Shown here piece by piece: positions 11,492 to 23,991 of a stretch of 64,000 nucleotides of DNA; position 1 is the first letter of the stretch, and each line of letters begins with the position of its first letter. This DNA comes from Bipolaris cookei. Taxonomy: Eukaryota > Ascomycota > Dothideomycetes > Pleosporales > Pleosporaceae. The notes under the pieces are model-generated. The model ran no database searches. It saw only the letters and a program-made list of their open reading frames with translations, and was not told where the DNA came from. Where the stretch lies: positions 124,001 to 188,000 of the forward strand of contig NRSV01000042.1 in NCBI GenBank assembly GCA_002286855.1, in the 5' to 3' direction. The position numbers and the translations under genes were made by a program.

Positions 11492-12721
11492 TGAGCCTCT
11501 CATCAGATAATGGCCTCGTCCTTTTTTTCTACCGTTATGATTCTTCTACAGCACTTCCTTCCTACGACCCGACAAAAGTTGCTGTCTTGTTCTGTTTTAT
11601 TAGTTCAAGGCAGTCTTATTGCTACGAGCCTCTTCTTGGATACCCAGAGCTTTCCCTACAACAAAGACTTGAACTACTTTCAAGCCTTTGATTAATATGC
11701 TCCATCAACTGCTGCTGCTGCCAACGCAATCAGTAGCTATAGAGGTACAGTTTGTGTAACCTCAAACAGTGAGGGACCCCACTGTGTCCGCTCCATGATC
11801 CACGACGATTCCAGGATTTTCCAGAATGAATTTTATAGGTAGTGAAAACCTACGCACTACGACACGTACACCATCTTTCGTTTTTACCGGGGCATGGGAT
11901 TTGCATTGCGTGGTTGCATTGCTTTCGCTTTTTCCGTTTGTATGGGAGTTTTTTTAATTCTAAATGGTGTGGTGTCGAGTCCAAGGCTTTATGCGATTAT
12001 CGTTTTTGCTATTGCCGTGCGTTAAACTCGTAAGCTTTTTTATTTTGCTATTGTGCAAGTCGTTTATATGTTTTTAAACTCACAAGTCAATTCATATGCA
12101 TCGTCATGGAACGGACAAAGGCGGGCATGGATATGGGCTAGGTTGCTTATACATACATTTGTAACTAAGATGCGAGATCAATAAAAATTAAAGAACATGT
12201 CTTAGCTCTTTCTTGGTGCTGCAATTTCTTTTTTTTGGATATGATTTGTGTAGGAAGGCCAAGGAGTTGATGCAATTTTTCTTCGTATTGCGTTTTCCAT
12301 GCTTTACCTAGTCTCACCGGTGCCGGTATTGTTGAGCGGATGGCGCGCTAGTCCCAATGTAGCGGACACGAAGTACGTATGCACCTCTTCATCTTATCAG
12401 ATGGATCAACTGTGTAAGAGAGAATGTAGTAAGTACCAGCGCGGAGGATCTAGCCTAACTCGTCAACATGTGTACTCGGAGCTATTCTTGGACGAATTGA
12501 AAGCACGATTCTAGCTCTTTATCACTTGGGATTCCTTACTGCAAAATTTTCACTCTTTCACATGAAAGAAGATCACAATTCAGCGTCGAAAGCCAAAATA
12601 AATAAATGATAAATAATAATTGGAGAGAAGAGTGCGAAACTGGAGAAATATGAATCACTTCATTGTATATCAATCAATCAAGTTTGTTTAACCTGACTTG
12701 CCCTCCCAACACTCATAATCC
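11492..12721. other. 3' flanks of sch9 and the MaoC gene; no gene
   Basis: This is a 1.2-kb convergent intergenic region, T-rich after the sch9 stop. No coding or RNA feature was recognised. Confidence 0.55.
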
Positions 12722-13837
12722 CTACAACTTTGCCTTATTCTCCCCTTCAACTTTAACCAACGCCCTCCCATTCGTTAACACCGTTTTACCCCCCTCAACC
12801 TTGACAAGAAACCTTATCTCCTCGGACCCTTGCTTATCCCTATCCCCGGTCCGCCATATATCCACAATCAGCTTGTCACCCGGCTTAACAGGGGCAGCAA
12901 AGCGCGCCTGGAACTCTTTCAGGTTCTCGGGCTTGCTGGCGCCAAAGATTTTGAGGATGGCGTGGGCAGCCATGTTCCAGGAGAAGAGGCCGTGAATGAT
13001 GGGGCCGCCGAAGCCCATTTTTTTGCCGGGTTCCGGATCCGCGTGCAGGGGGTTATAGTCGCCGTTCAGGCGATAGAGGTGCGCGGTTTCCATGGTGGTT
13101 TGGTGGATGTGTGTGTGGTCGGGGTTGCTGGAGGGAGGGGGGTAGTTGGGGACTTTGGGGCCTGGATGAGAATTCATTTGTTAGTATTCGCGCCCCGATG
13201 GTAATGATGGTAGTAAGTTAGTTTGGGTTGACATACCCTTAGGACCACCCCATCCTCCTTGTCCGACGTAAAATCCACTTCCAACAGCTCGGGTGTACGT
13301 CTCTCCCGTCTCGACATCAACAAGGCGTTGCTCGGTTTCTACAACTGTACCTGGCTTGCCCTTGTCGTACACGCCTAGCACTTTGCTTCGCACTTCGAAC
13401 TTGCGGCCCTCGCTGCTGACGGGCAGCGGCTTGAAGAATTGCATCTTGCGCTCGCCGTCGAGTACGTGCTTAGTGTCGAACTTGGGCACGCCCTCAATCG
13501 GCGTTGAGTTGCTGCGCGCATAAAAATCAATAACCTCCTGATCGGTGTGCTTGAACGGGAGAATAACGGGATACGTGGGGAAAGCGGCAAAGGAAGGATG
13601 AAGTTCCTAGCATGGTTGTTAGAGCTTGCTCTTTTCGCAATCCAACACACACTCTCAATAACTCGGTAGCATCGATCAGAGGGATGTTCGGCTAAATTGA
13701 CTTACATAGAGGAAATGCAGCTCATCTGGGTATGTAGCTCCGATGCTGTTTGCGAACAGCAGAAGATCGCGTTTGAGCCATGTTACTTCAATTGGAGGAA
13801 ACTCGAAGCCGACACCGGGTCCCAATTCTTTGCCCAT
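12722..13837 (-). CDS. MaoC-like hydratase/dehydratase with PTS1-like end
   Basis: Three exons (13706..13837, 13237..13606, 12722..13161) code for 313 residues. The C-terminal half carries the hydratase-2 signature: NGDYNPLHADPE, then GFGGPIIHGLFSWNMAAHAI, in which the Asp of GDYNPLH and the His of the second block form the catalytic pair of (R)-specific enoyl-CoA hydratases. The N-terminal half looks like a second, degenerate hot-dog fold, as in the eukaryotic double-hot-dog enzymes. The protein ends in AKL, a recognised variant of the peroxisomal targeting signal type 1. The likely role is hydration of trans-2-enoyl-CoA in peroxisomal fatty-acid metabolism, outside the usual multifunctional enzyme. 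The exact substrate cannot be read from the sequence. Confidence 0.85.
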
Positions 13838-14790
13838 GGCGAAAAGTATGTAGTGCGAATGGTAGTAGTGTCTTAGTGTGAGGGAAATTTCTCAGCCGCA
13901 ATGCGCAATGCCAAACGTCAGTGGTTTCTTTAGATTGCAAGTATTTAAAGCTCAGGTGGTGTCGGAAGCCCGGGGTGGCAGGCGGGGCGGTAATCGCGAC
14001 GTGGAGCTGAGGTTTGGGCCGAGGTACGATTCATTCATCAATACTCAACACAAGCTATGCCCCAAAAAGAAGTAACAGTGGCATGACACAACAGCTTCCA
14101 AGACAGACATCTTGTGGACAGAATTCCCGGAGTTCCGCCCTACCAAAATCGACAACGCACCGGGAAATTAGCAACTTTAGAGCTCTACAACATGACCACC
14201 ACATTGTTACAATGATAGTCTTTATATACGCATTGTCTTTGCTATATTCTGAACTAGCATTTGCAAATGTACAAGGCTAAAAACGGCGTGGGTAAATGGT
14301 GCAGCTAACTGTATAAAGCATAACCCATTTTGTAGTCCCGGGAACTTTGTCCACCAGGCGACGGAGACCCAGTTTTGTTGAGCCGATGCCGATGTCGGTA
14401 TGTTAGTCGTTCTTTTGCACTTTTTTCTGATAATCAATATAAACATGAGCAGTCTTGGTAAACTTCGTAGTATTTATTATATCTATAGCCTAGTTGCTTC
14501 ACTAAGGAAGCTAAATGAAAACAGCATATTGTATGGAGGCTCATAAAGAGGACCATGCAATATACATTCCAATTCCCATTCCATCATCTCGTCCTTTGTA
14601 ATGTTTGTTGAACAACACCATAACTCAGCAAAGCTACTAGGTGGGGTCTCAATTCCATGCGCCGAGAACAAAATGACAGAACCTTTGGAGTCTAAACCGA
14701 ATCATAAAAATGACTTCTGCAAATGCTCAAAATGCAAGCGAATGCAGAAAACAAGTCGTGGAGGGGTATATCATACGGCAAACATGCAGT
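13838..14790. other. Intergenic: MaoC-gene promoter and erg13 3' flank
   Basis: About 950 bp without a recognisable gene. Open frames here are short and unsupported. Confidence 0.55.
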
Positions 14791-16397
14791 TTACTCCTTG
14801 ATAGCGTAAGAGCGACGGAACATGCTGTCAACGCCGGTAAGGTAGTAAACACCAGATGAAATGGTCTCGGGGTTTCCCTTGGGAGTGTAGTCCTTTTGCA
14901 GATGGGCCTGCTCACGGAGGTTGCACATCTACAGATATATATTAGTCATGCAATCCAAAAACAATCTCATGGTGCGTTAAAACTCACCTCATCGTAAACC
15001 TCGGGAGCTACTACGCGCCTGTTGGCAAGGCGGTTGTGAATGTCAAGCTGCTTAGCAAGGTTCTCAGTGCTGCCCCTGACAGTGAAAGAGAACAAGGACG
15101 AGGCCAGGCCACTTCCGTAGCTGAACAGGCCAATACGCTTGCCCTGCAGATCTTGGCTGTTGACGTTGGCGAGCACGCTGCACAAGCTACCGTAGACGCT
15201 GCCACAGTACATGTTACCGCACTCGGTTGGGACCTGGATGCTAGGCTGGACGCGGGCAGCGAAGCGCTTCTTGGCAAGACCCATGAATGTCTTCTCAACA
15301 GTCTTGTCGGTGATGGAAGTGGCATAGTCAAGGTCGCGGAGCTCAGCGGGAACCTCGGCAAAGATAGGGTTGGTGGGGTTGGCAAGGTAGTCGTTGTAGA
15401 GCATACGCGCGTATGACTTGGCGACAAGCTTGCATGTTGGCGCATGGAAAGCCATGTAGTCGAACCTGTCGAGAGGAGTCTCGAGCTCGTGGCTGCTACC
15501 ATTGACGCCATTGCCATTTTGGCGTGCCTTGAGAGTCTTCTCGCGCTCGTTGTAAGCCTTGTAGCAGGCATCTACCGCCTCAGTGTAGCAGCGAAGAGAG
15601 AAATGACCGTCGACGATAGGGTACTCGCTCTTAAGGTCAGGCTTGTAGAAGTCGTATGTGTGCCTGACATAAGAACCGCGCTGGCCGGCATCCATGACGA
15701 GGGGCGCGTTGGGACCAACGAGCATGGCCACGCATCCAGCTCCACCAGTGGGGCGGGCAGCACCCTTCTTGTAAAGCGCAATATCTCCTGCGACGACGAT
15801 GGCGTCACGGCCGTCCCAGGCTGACGACTCGATCCAGTTGACCGAGTTGAAAAGGGCGTTTGTTCCTCCGTAGCATGCATTCACAGTGTCGATACCCTCG
15901 ACGTTGTAGTTGCCAGATTCTTCGAACAGCTGCATGAGGACGGACTTGACGGACTTGGACTTGTCAAGCAGCGTCTCCGTGCCGACCTCGAGGCGGCCAA
16001 TGTTCTTGGGGTCGATGTTGTATTTCTTGAAGAGCGAGGTGACGGCGGTCAGGGCGAGAGAGTAAATATCTGTGGAGGTGGAAAATCAGTCTTCTGTCCA
16101 GGAACGAGTAGTGCCAAACGGCAGGAATGCTACAACTCACCCTCGCGGTCGTCGCAAAAGGCCATCTTGGTCTGGCCGAGACCAATAGTGTACTTGCCTG
16201 CGGAGACGCCATCGAACTTCTCGAGCTCAGTCTGGTCAACGCACTGCAAGGAGACTGGTTAGCGGGTATTGCAACAATATGGATGCGTGATGGGGCGAGG
16301 ACGCCTGTCGCATGCGCAGGGAGTGGAAGTAACGTACTTGGCTGGGGAAGTAGAGTTCAATGGCCTTGATGCCGATGTTGGAGGGACGAGCAGCCAT
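14791..16397 (-). CDS. erg13: Hydroxymethylglutaryl-CoA synthase
   Basis: The enzyme condenses acetyl-CoA with acetoacetyl-CoA to HMG-CoA, the second step of the mevalonate pathway to sterols and isoprenoids. Four exons (16338..16397, 16141..16243, 14988..16069, 14791..14928) give 460 residues, the normal fungal length. The N-terminus MAARPSNIGIKAIELYFPSQ is followed by the YTIGLGQ block. The catalytic cysteine lies in VNACYGGTNALFN, the GDIALY and RPTGGAGCVAML strands follow, and the catalytic histidine is in FDYMAFHAPTCKLV. GLFSYGSGLASSLFSF is the C-terminal CoA-pocket glycine motif. There is no mitochondrial presequence, as expected for the cytosolic enzyme. Introns are 53-94 bp with canonical donors. 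Confidence 0.97.
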
Positions 16398-18583
16398 GGT
16401 TGCAGTGTTTTGGCGTGGTGGGGATGGAGTAGGAAAAGATTGTTTGGGCAGAAAAGAGGGGAGTTCACACCGCTGGTTTAAGTAGTTGAAGGAAGAGGAT
16501 GCTACGCGTAAAGTGGAAAAGGGCCCCAACAGTAATAGCGGCGATCCGGATGTGGCAATGCTAGTAACATGTCAAGAGCATGGCTCGATAGGGGCGAGTA
16601 ATGAATTTGTGTGGTCTTTGGCTGTTAACGCCGTCAACGGCCCACGCGTTGCCATTGTTGTCGGCGGATTTTCACAACAAAGTTTCAAGGGTCTCGCAGG
16701 GAACACCGACGTCGCTGCCCTTGTGCGGGGTTTCTCCAAAAAAGAAACCATGCGGCTCCTTTGCCAGTTCCCTCGTCATTGAAACTACGAGAACGACTGT
16801 TGTTTTTTCTTTTTCTTGACACCCCTCTCGGTCAGGGTTGCTGTCGTGCCACAAGCACTCATGGCATTGGCGTTTCCATGGAGCAAAACTACCCGACAGC
16901 TTATCAGATATGGGCTTGGCATTCAGGGATTTGGCTCCAGCTACGGCTATGTAGTGTGTGAGTGGTCAAGCACGTAGCTACGCCTGTAACTAGGTTCAGG
17001 TCTGTAAGTAGCCAGAGATGATGGGTACCTGTCCGAGACCGCATACTTCGGCCACCGAACAACCCTCCAATGCTACGAGGCTTGTCTGCAATAGTAATTG
17101 GTTGGCACATAGCCTCACAGCCCGCATAACGCGGCTGCTCGTAAGCGAGGCGTCCAGCTTCAGCCTAATAGCCAACATATACCAGCATTTCCCGGATGAC
17201 TGACATACATGTTGTCGGGGTTGAAGTAGTCCTGCGACGGGTTTCTTCCTGAAACGGATTTAAGGAATAGGAAATCGTCCAGGAAGGGTATGGTTATCGG
17301 ATGGTCAAAGCATCAGGAAATCGCCGATATGCATCTGTTCAACCTGAAAAACCACTCATCCTGACCTTGTGTAGAGTGTCACTGATATACTATGGGTGTC
17401 GAGCAAATGTTACAAAAACAGTAATTCCATAAAAGTGGCAGATGACATGCACACCGACGGAATGCATTGTGCGCATAGTGCACAAGGGCTGCCAACGCAA
17501 CCATCACCGCACATCACCAAGATCAAGCACCATACAAAATCCCTTTTGATCCTATCCGCCAGTCTGTCACAAGATTATGAGAAAAATTATCGCACATATG
17601 TACACGAGTTGTCGTGCTATTATCTTCTATGCACATGCATCTTTGTTTGAATGAGAGTATAGACAGTCAGTAGTGATGAACTCGACAACCACTAGTACAC
17701 TAAAAACAGGGACAGGGTGGCGACGGTCTGCACTCCACCGACGCAGAATGCACCGGGTAAGGCCGCAATGTTGATCAAGAAAGTGACTGACGTGAAGCAA
17801 TGCAAAAACTGTACTACAGCACACCGTATCACTTTGCAATGGCGTGTTGCATATGGGCGAAGCCGCTAAGCATGGCAAAAGCCATGAAGTGCACGTCCGG
17901 AGTGCCACCATTCGCTACTCACATAGATGCATATATGTATGTATATGTACATCCGTCGCCACCGTAGTGTAGTACTATGTACTGTACATACTTATATAAA
18001 TGTACATATATGTTAACATAAAGCCATCGTACTCATTCGACAAAGTTGTGTACTGCGAGTAGCCTCTGAAGTCTGCAAGCGAAGAGTCAGTTGAGGCAGT
18101 AGTGCGCGTATGGCATGCCCTCCCATGTACTTGTCGGGCCCGGGACAGAGCAATCGTAGTGACTTCAAGCAAGCAGACGTAAATATACCATTGTGTGTAT
18201 GTGTAGCGAAAACAAGGCATTGGCATCGTAACAGCATTTGGAAGAGGGGCTGGCAAAAGCACGTGTTCTTAGTTTCGCGACCTTATCGAGTGATGCAGGC
18301 ACAGGACTGGGTGTTCGTGCTAACTGGTCGGTTTGGGACTAGTGGTGTCTCAGACTTCCAAGTTCCAAACCTGCCCGATGCGCCCTCTCTCCACACACAG
18401 CCCCAACATCACGACACGATACACGCCAAAAACCACATCACACTCGCTATCCGCACACGACCGATCGCTTCCGAGCGCGCCATTATCACCAGAATTCCAC
18501 GGAGAGACGGTTGAATCGCTGTTTGGGAGATCCGGCAGGGGGGTCAGAGCCTCTGTGGCTCTCAGGGACGACCGTTCAGCGCC
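16398..18583. other. Large intergenic region with one possible small gene
   Basis: This 2.2-kb region is upstream of both erg13 (minus) and the membrane-protein gene (plus), so it holds their promoters. AT-rich dinucleotide stretches occur near 17925-18015. One possible small multi-exon gene on the minus strand is listed separately; otherwise nothing was recognised. Confidence 0.5.
16904..17359 (-). CDS. Possible small multi-exon gene, unidentified
   Basis: On the minus strand, ATG 17359 starts MSGFS, and a donor at GTTGAA could join to an acceptor at TTTCAG, giving MSGFSGRNPSQDYFNPDN. A further open block lower down reads PRSIGGLFGGRSMRSRTG. The frames can be joined by GT-AG introns, but one donor (GTCAGT) is weak and the C-terminal end is unclear. 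I do not recognise the protein. The call rests only on splice-like signals and a plausible composition, so it may be spurious. Confidence 0.22.
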
Positions 18584-20991
18584 ATGGATAGACGCAACAG
18601 TGACGATAACGAGCCATCGCGGCGCTCAAGCGAACCCGATGTTTTCGATGATGATAACGAAATCGATCCGAGCGAAGATGACTTCATGCCCTCAGTTTCG
18701 GATGGCTTTCGGCCAGCCAACGCTAGCGAGACGTGGCACAGCGACCGCCAGGACCACGACCGGATAGCTACACCGCAGCGACAGACGTCCACATCAAAAC
18801 CCAACAGCACCGATTTGCGGAGGACGGCAACGCGGAACAGTACCGCCAAAGTACACGACCCCATGACGCAAGATGGCCGATCGCCGCTCAACAGGGGACC
18901 CAGCCAATGGTCGCCCCTGGGACATACACATCGCGACTCGGTGAGCTCCATGGCGTCTTTTGCGACAACAAGCAACTCGGAAAACCCCTTTGAGACCGGG
19001 CCCAGCCACCCCTATGGCATGTATCCGCAGCTATCCATGGCGCGGCCATTGAGTGTGGCGACGAGCTCGACAGAGCGACAGCCACATCGATCCATGTCGT
19101 TACAACGGCCCACTCATCCGTATGCCATGTACTCGCAGAGCGGAATTGTCGACGAGGAACCACCAGAAGAGCCCGCACAGCCACCTGCACCTCCGGTACA
19201 ATCGGCTATTCCCGTTGGATTTCCGGGTTTAAATAATGGCTACCATCGAGTGCTTGGGCCCGACGGCGAGGAACAGGATATCATTGGGCCAGACGGCCAT
19301 ACAGAGCAGCTTCCCCCGTACTCAAGATATCCAGAGGAAGGTCCGACCAAGGCATCCTTGGCTGCCGAGGCAAGCGCATCGCGTGTAGTCCCTGCACCCG
19401 CCCAAGTCGATCCAGAGGATCCCTTCAATTCTCCACCATCCCCCGTGTCACCGTTAGGTTCAACATCCTTGTCTACATCCTCCCTCTCAACTGCTGCTAC
19501 TCCTGCTGCTCCCCTCTTGCCTTCCGTCACACCCGCCCGTCTGCCGCCTCAAAGACCAGAAACTCAAACCGGCAGTGTGGCATCCACTACATCCACTACC
19601 CCATCAAGTAATCATACTATACCAGCTGAACCTTCAGACTCTTCGTCTGCGTCATTGTTGGCGAATGAAAATCAGTTTTCAGAGAAATCGGAGCTGGCTG
19701 ATGAGAAAATCCCTTGGCGGAAGAAGAAGTTATGGGGCAAAGTTCCAATGGGTGTTGCCCTCGCAATCCTAATACTTATCATAATCTTTGCCGTCGCCCT
19801 CGGAGCTGCAATTGGTACTTTTGCTACAAAGAAACGAATCACTGACGAGAACGAGGAGGAAAATCGTCACCCGCAGGAGGAAGCGTAAGTTATTAGCTAT
19901 CTGACAAGCCCCACCCGCTGACTTTGAGTAGCCAACCGCAGGTCACTGGTCAAAACGGATCTCTTTTTGACGCTGTCCCTATCTCGGCCCCCTCTGGCAT
20001 GGCTTCAATACCTATAGGGCCTTTCGCGCTTCCTATGGGCATGCCGCAAGAGAGCACTCCAGGATGCTTAATTCAAGCAAATCAGTATTCTGCATGGTCG
20101 TGCAAGATGACTTTTGCTCCCCTCGTTATCACGGTCAACGAAACTACCATAGATGGTAATACTGTACAGGTAGCATCCATGGGCGCTGGTCCTTCTGTAC
20201 CAAAGGGAACCATCCTCTATGGCCTCCAAACCCCCACGCTAGACATGAAGCCACTTAGCCTCGTACTTGATCTGGATTTCAAGGCTTATGGCCCGGCTTA
20301 CCATTTTTCTGCTCGGTATGACAAACTGGTCATCCTGCCACCAGAGCAACTCAACCTTGGGTCAGCACTCACGATACGACAAGAAGTAAAGTATAGGCAA
20401 CGATTCGAGGTGAAGCCTGGTGACTATCCCTGGTATTGTTATTGGAATGCCACATTTATCGAGGGTTATATTTACGTGCAGGACAACTCGACAGCAGCTT
20501 CATTTACGTCATTTTCTACTGAATGGCCTACCCCCACTCCATCCACCTTGGAAACCGTCGCCATCGAGGCCATGACCGTTACAGCAACAACAACGGACAC
20601 TGTTTCAGTGGATATCATAGAGACTGCCAAGCCAACTACGTCTTCTTCTGCTCGTGTCAGTCGACGAGATACGTCCTCCGATGATCCTCCGTCGCGTATG
20701 CCACCTTACCCGCGTATTGTCAAGATTGAGGAGCGCCGCCTCGCCAACTCGCCACAACCGTACTGCCAACAGATGGTTCTACTAGACAACGGAGAGATTA
20801 CGACAGCACCAGGTCCAAACGATAGTCCAATCAGAATATGGTTGCAAGAGGCAGATCCGAGCTATGAAGAGTTTCTTGCTGCTCAGCCCAGCAATGGTCC
20901 GTCCAACAAGGATAAACGCCAAAGCCCCTCTGAAATGCAGAGACGTGCCGACCCACCAGATGCCTGCCATTGTCAGTGGATGTTTAGTTAA
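18584..20991 (+). CDS. Unidentified single-pass membrane protein
   Basis: Two exons (18584..19884, 19932..20991) join to a 786-residue protein. The first 388 residues are polar, low complexity and rich in Ser, Pro and Asp/Glu, with repeated HPYGMYPQ/HPYAMYSQ-like segments. A basic stretch (KIPWRKKKLWGK) precedes one membrane span at about 390-413 (VALAILILIIIFAVALGAAIG), then TKKR. The C-terminal 370 residues look folded: they include GCLIQANQYSAWSCKM, a WYCYWNATF segment with possible N-glycosylation sites, and end in a Cys-containing CHCQWMF. The layout suggests a cytosolic disordered N-terminus and a luminal or extracellular C-terminal domain, as in other fungal proteins of unknown function. 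I cannot assign a role. Confidence 0.8.
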
Positions 20992-21377
20992 GCAATGTGC
21001 GCTTGGCATAAGATTTTTCGTTATTTCATCTATCCCCGGAGCAAGCACTGCATTTTGGACTACGATTCCTTTGTTTTCTTTTCCCTTCAATACAAGCACT
21101 GGGTATATCTTATGTTGTGGTGTTTATGGCGCTTTCCCACTCGGCCGCTTACGAGTTTTCACATATTTCCGGCATATACCTGTTCTCATTTCCTTTAGTC
21201 ATATTGTTGCATGCTATGCTCATAGCCTTGGCTTTGTATCTTTGATAGGATGGAAAAGGGATCCCATCGGTCTATATTGGCGTACAATGTTCCTTCACTA
21301 GCTTGTACATATTGCGATGGTCGGATCCGGGACCGCGAATTATAGTTGTCGCGTGAGTTCGTGTTGAAGAGGTAGTA
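20992..21377. other. Intergenic, 3' flank before the transposon
   Basis: This is the 3' flank of the membrane-protein gene up to the transposon end. No other feature is seen. Confidence 0.55.
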
Positions 21378-21428
21378 ACGTGCGGGATCAGTAAGCTGCG
21401 CACCCCACCCAACCTGACGCGACTCTCT
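21378..21428 (+). repeat. Left terminal inverted repeat
   Basis: About 50 bp matching, as reverse complement, the right end of the element with a handful of mismatches; the first 30 bases are identical. Confidence 0.92.
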
Positions 21429-21485
21429 GCGCAATTGATCCACAACAACGCAATAAATTAAGATTAGATTTAGAGATATGCTTTA

Positions 21486-23279
21486 TTATCTGGCTTTGCA
21501 CGTAGTGCGAGTGTGTCCTTGAATATGGCATTTCGTACACGTCGGCGGCGCGCGCCGACGTCGCTCGTCAGCCTGGCTCTGATCAGTACCCATGGCCACC
21601 CTTTCTACCTCTACAACAATCTGCTGGGCCTGTCGCATCTGAATCGCTCCACCAGAAGCAATATATTGACATCGCCGGTCTTACTTTCGTTATTAACGCT
21701 GGTTAGCTGCACGTAGCTTCTTATTCTCTTCAGCAAGTATAGTTGCTGACTGCATCGCTATTTGACAGCCTTGATAACCTGGCGTGTAAAAGCTGGCTTG
21801 TTGGGCTTTGTGATTGCCGATGGAGCCGTTCCTGAAGAAGCTTTGCCTGCTGCTGAAGCTGGGCTACTGAATGTCGTGTTTCTACCTGTATTGCGGGATT
21901 ATTATCTATAGTTGTTACTAGGCCGCGAGCCTCACCTTCATTTAGATAACCCCCTCTCCCACCAACACCAACTTGATAGTACTACATAGACACTTGTAGG
22001 CCTCCAGCCTACACGCCTTATACAGCACGATTGGGCTGAGAAAGGACGTTAAACTACAACAATAATAATATCTATAGTTGTCTATAGTGGTGACAGCGTC
22101 CGGATGACTGTCAACGATGATAAAACGCGCTCTGAATAGAGAGAAACAAGGCCTGTCGCTCGAAAGTCTGCCCGAATATTCTGCTGCGGGAAAACTGTCG
22201 GCCGAACCTGTATGTAGACTGTAAGGAAGTCTACTTCATCGATATGGTGGACGCCTTGGCGGGCGAGCTCCTCAATCTCACGTCCTTCCGCGCTTAAGCG
22301 GCTAGAAGCAGCTAACATCAAGCGGCTGGAGAAGATGCGACGTATGAGGCGGCATGTAGAGGGTAATAACTTTATTCTCTGTGCAGTACTGGTCAACTCT
22401 GGCGTGGCGTGGCGTGGCTGCTATGGCCGTCTAGAATAAGGAGACGATAGGCTCCAGCTGTACGAGCTGCTGTATGCTGGTTAGAATGCTTCACCTACTC
22501 TACACCAAGCTGATCAGTCGTCCAGCCGTTTTCTGAGATGGCGACAGCCCAGTCTTGTGGGAGGTCGCGGTACTAGCTAGCCTGATGGCTCTTACCAGAC
22601 AGTATTATAAATGGTGGAAGAGACCAGCCAGACGCGTTAACGCACTAGATTGCTGTTACCCACTCGCGATTGCCTAGCTATACGATAACTGCCTGATCGA
22701 CTCTTTCAAAGCTTGTGACTACTTTTGAAGTTGCAGCAACGCCTATCGCGAATCGAGTCTCGTCAAAGTTGTAGACGTCTTGATCTAGAACGCTGTACGT
22801 CTGGCGCATCTCCTCTACTAGCTTAAACTAGGCTGTAATTGCGATAGGATTCTCGCAGGAGGCGCGCTGACTATGAAATCTTCTAGTCCACTTTTTCTGA
22901 AGCTTAGACTAGCTTTGGATAAAGCGCAGTACTCATTTCTTGCCGACAGGTTGTGGAGGTGGATCTTGGCCACGCGCAGCGAGTAGAGCGTCTGCCATTC
23001 GTCATACGTCAATAATATGGGGTGGGAAACCACGTTGATCAAGAGCTAGGATCCACTACACGAGAGATAACTCTTCAATAGGCGATAGCTTTCGGTTGAC
23101 AGATACCATCTTTGATCGTGGCTAGGTACCGGGGAGACACGTTCGTAGTGTTGATTCTAGCACGTCATACACTGCTGCAAGAGCGCGGAGGGATTATTTT
23201 TGGTTATTTGATACGATAATATAGCAAGACAAAGTTTAACTTCATAAGAAGTCTGTACAGAACGTTGTTGTCGCGTCAT
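21486..23279 (-). pseudogene. Fot1-like transposase remnant (DDE, CENP-B-type)
   Basis: The frame begins near ATG 23279 (MTRQQRS...). Around 22790-22550 the minus strand reads YNFDETRFAIGV, then TSFERVDQAVIV, GNREWVTAI and NASGWSLPPFIILSGK, the catalytic region of Fot1/pogo transposases, with in-frame TAG codons between these blocks. Further on, NIRADFRATGLVSLYSERVLSSL is the conserved C-terminal segment. The very end carries a zinc-knuckle pattern, C-x2-C-x4-H-x4-C (CTKCHIQGHTRTTC), before tandem TAA stops at 21486. Several stops and frame breaks show that it is dead. Many stops are TAG/TAA of the kind made by C-to-T change. Confidence 0.9.
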
Positions 23280-23293
23280 TGTGGTGGTTGTGG

Positions 23294-23344
23294 AGAGAGT
23301 TGGGTCAGGTTGGTTGGGGTGCGCAGCTTACTGATCCCGCACGT
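23294..23344 (-). repeat. Right terminal inverted repeat
   Basis: Inverted copy of the left end. It lies just upstream of the presumed transposase start. Confidence 0.92.
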
Positions 23345-23991
23345 TAGATAGAATAACCTGGAATACCATTGACAATCACAGTAGTCTATGTACCTATTGA
23401 AGATTTATTAGTGGCTCCCTTTCCTGTAAACGATGGGCATTGAGTATCCGTTTGTGGTCTCGTCTTCTAGGAGGGGAGGGTCATTGTTGCATCATCACGA
23501 TCCGCCAGGCTTGGGCGTGTTTGTATGCATCTAACTGAACAAGATCTTATAGCTTAGCAGCTTAGCGCCTGGGTTTCAACAACCAATCCATATTTAATCT
23601 CGTTTCGATAAATGAGAACCGGCCTTCAAAGGCGTACTCTCTCGTCCTTGCGTAAACCAAAACTACCAACCCTTTTCAACTGGCCGCATAGCTATTTTTA
23701 TCACTTACCGTAATTTATAATCTGAGAGCGCAACCGCTCCAGTGTGTGCTTCAACAAATAATTCTTGCAAAAAAAGGCTCTGTTTTTCTCCTTCTCTGCG
23801 ACAATGAATTACCGAGAGAATTCAAAGTGGGCCGAACTTTTTGCGATGATTTCACGATATTCTACTGTTATGATCGTGTACCTCAGAAACCAAGGTGAGC
23901 GTGGCTGCGATGTAACATGTTGTGTAGGCAGCAATGTTGCACCCCAAGTCCAACTGGGAGTATACAATTTAATGCGCTTTTAGGGAGAGGC
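23345..23991. other. Intergenic, nothing recognised
   Basis: This 650-bp region between the transposon and the cox16 stop is AT-rich. No gene or RNA was recognised. Confidence 0.55.

Larger units (their letters stand above)
21378..23344 (-). mobile_element. Fot1/pogo-type Tc1-mariner DNA transposon, decayed
   Basis: The element is 1967 bp, bounded by terminal inverted repeats of about 50 bp that start ACGTGCGGGATCAGTAAGCT and are flanked by TA at both ends (21376-21377 and 23345-23346), the target duplication of this superfamily. Inside, the minus strand encodes a transposase remnant with blocks typical of Fot1-like enzymes. Size, ends, target site and transposase agree. The reading frame is interrupted many times, so the copy cannot make its own transposase. 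Confidence 0.92.

Noticed and set aside
22082..22396. Minus-strand open frame as a separate protein
   Set aside because: It is the C-terminal segment of the transposase remnant inside the Fot1-type element.
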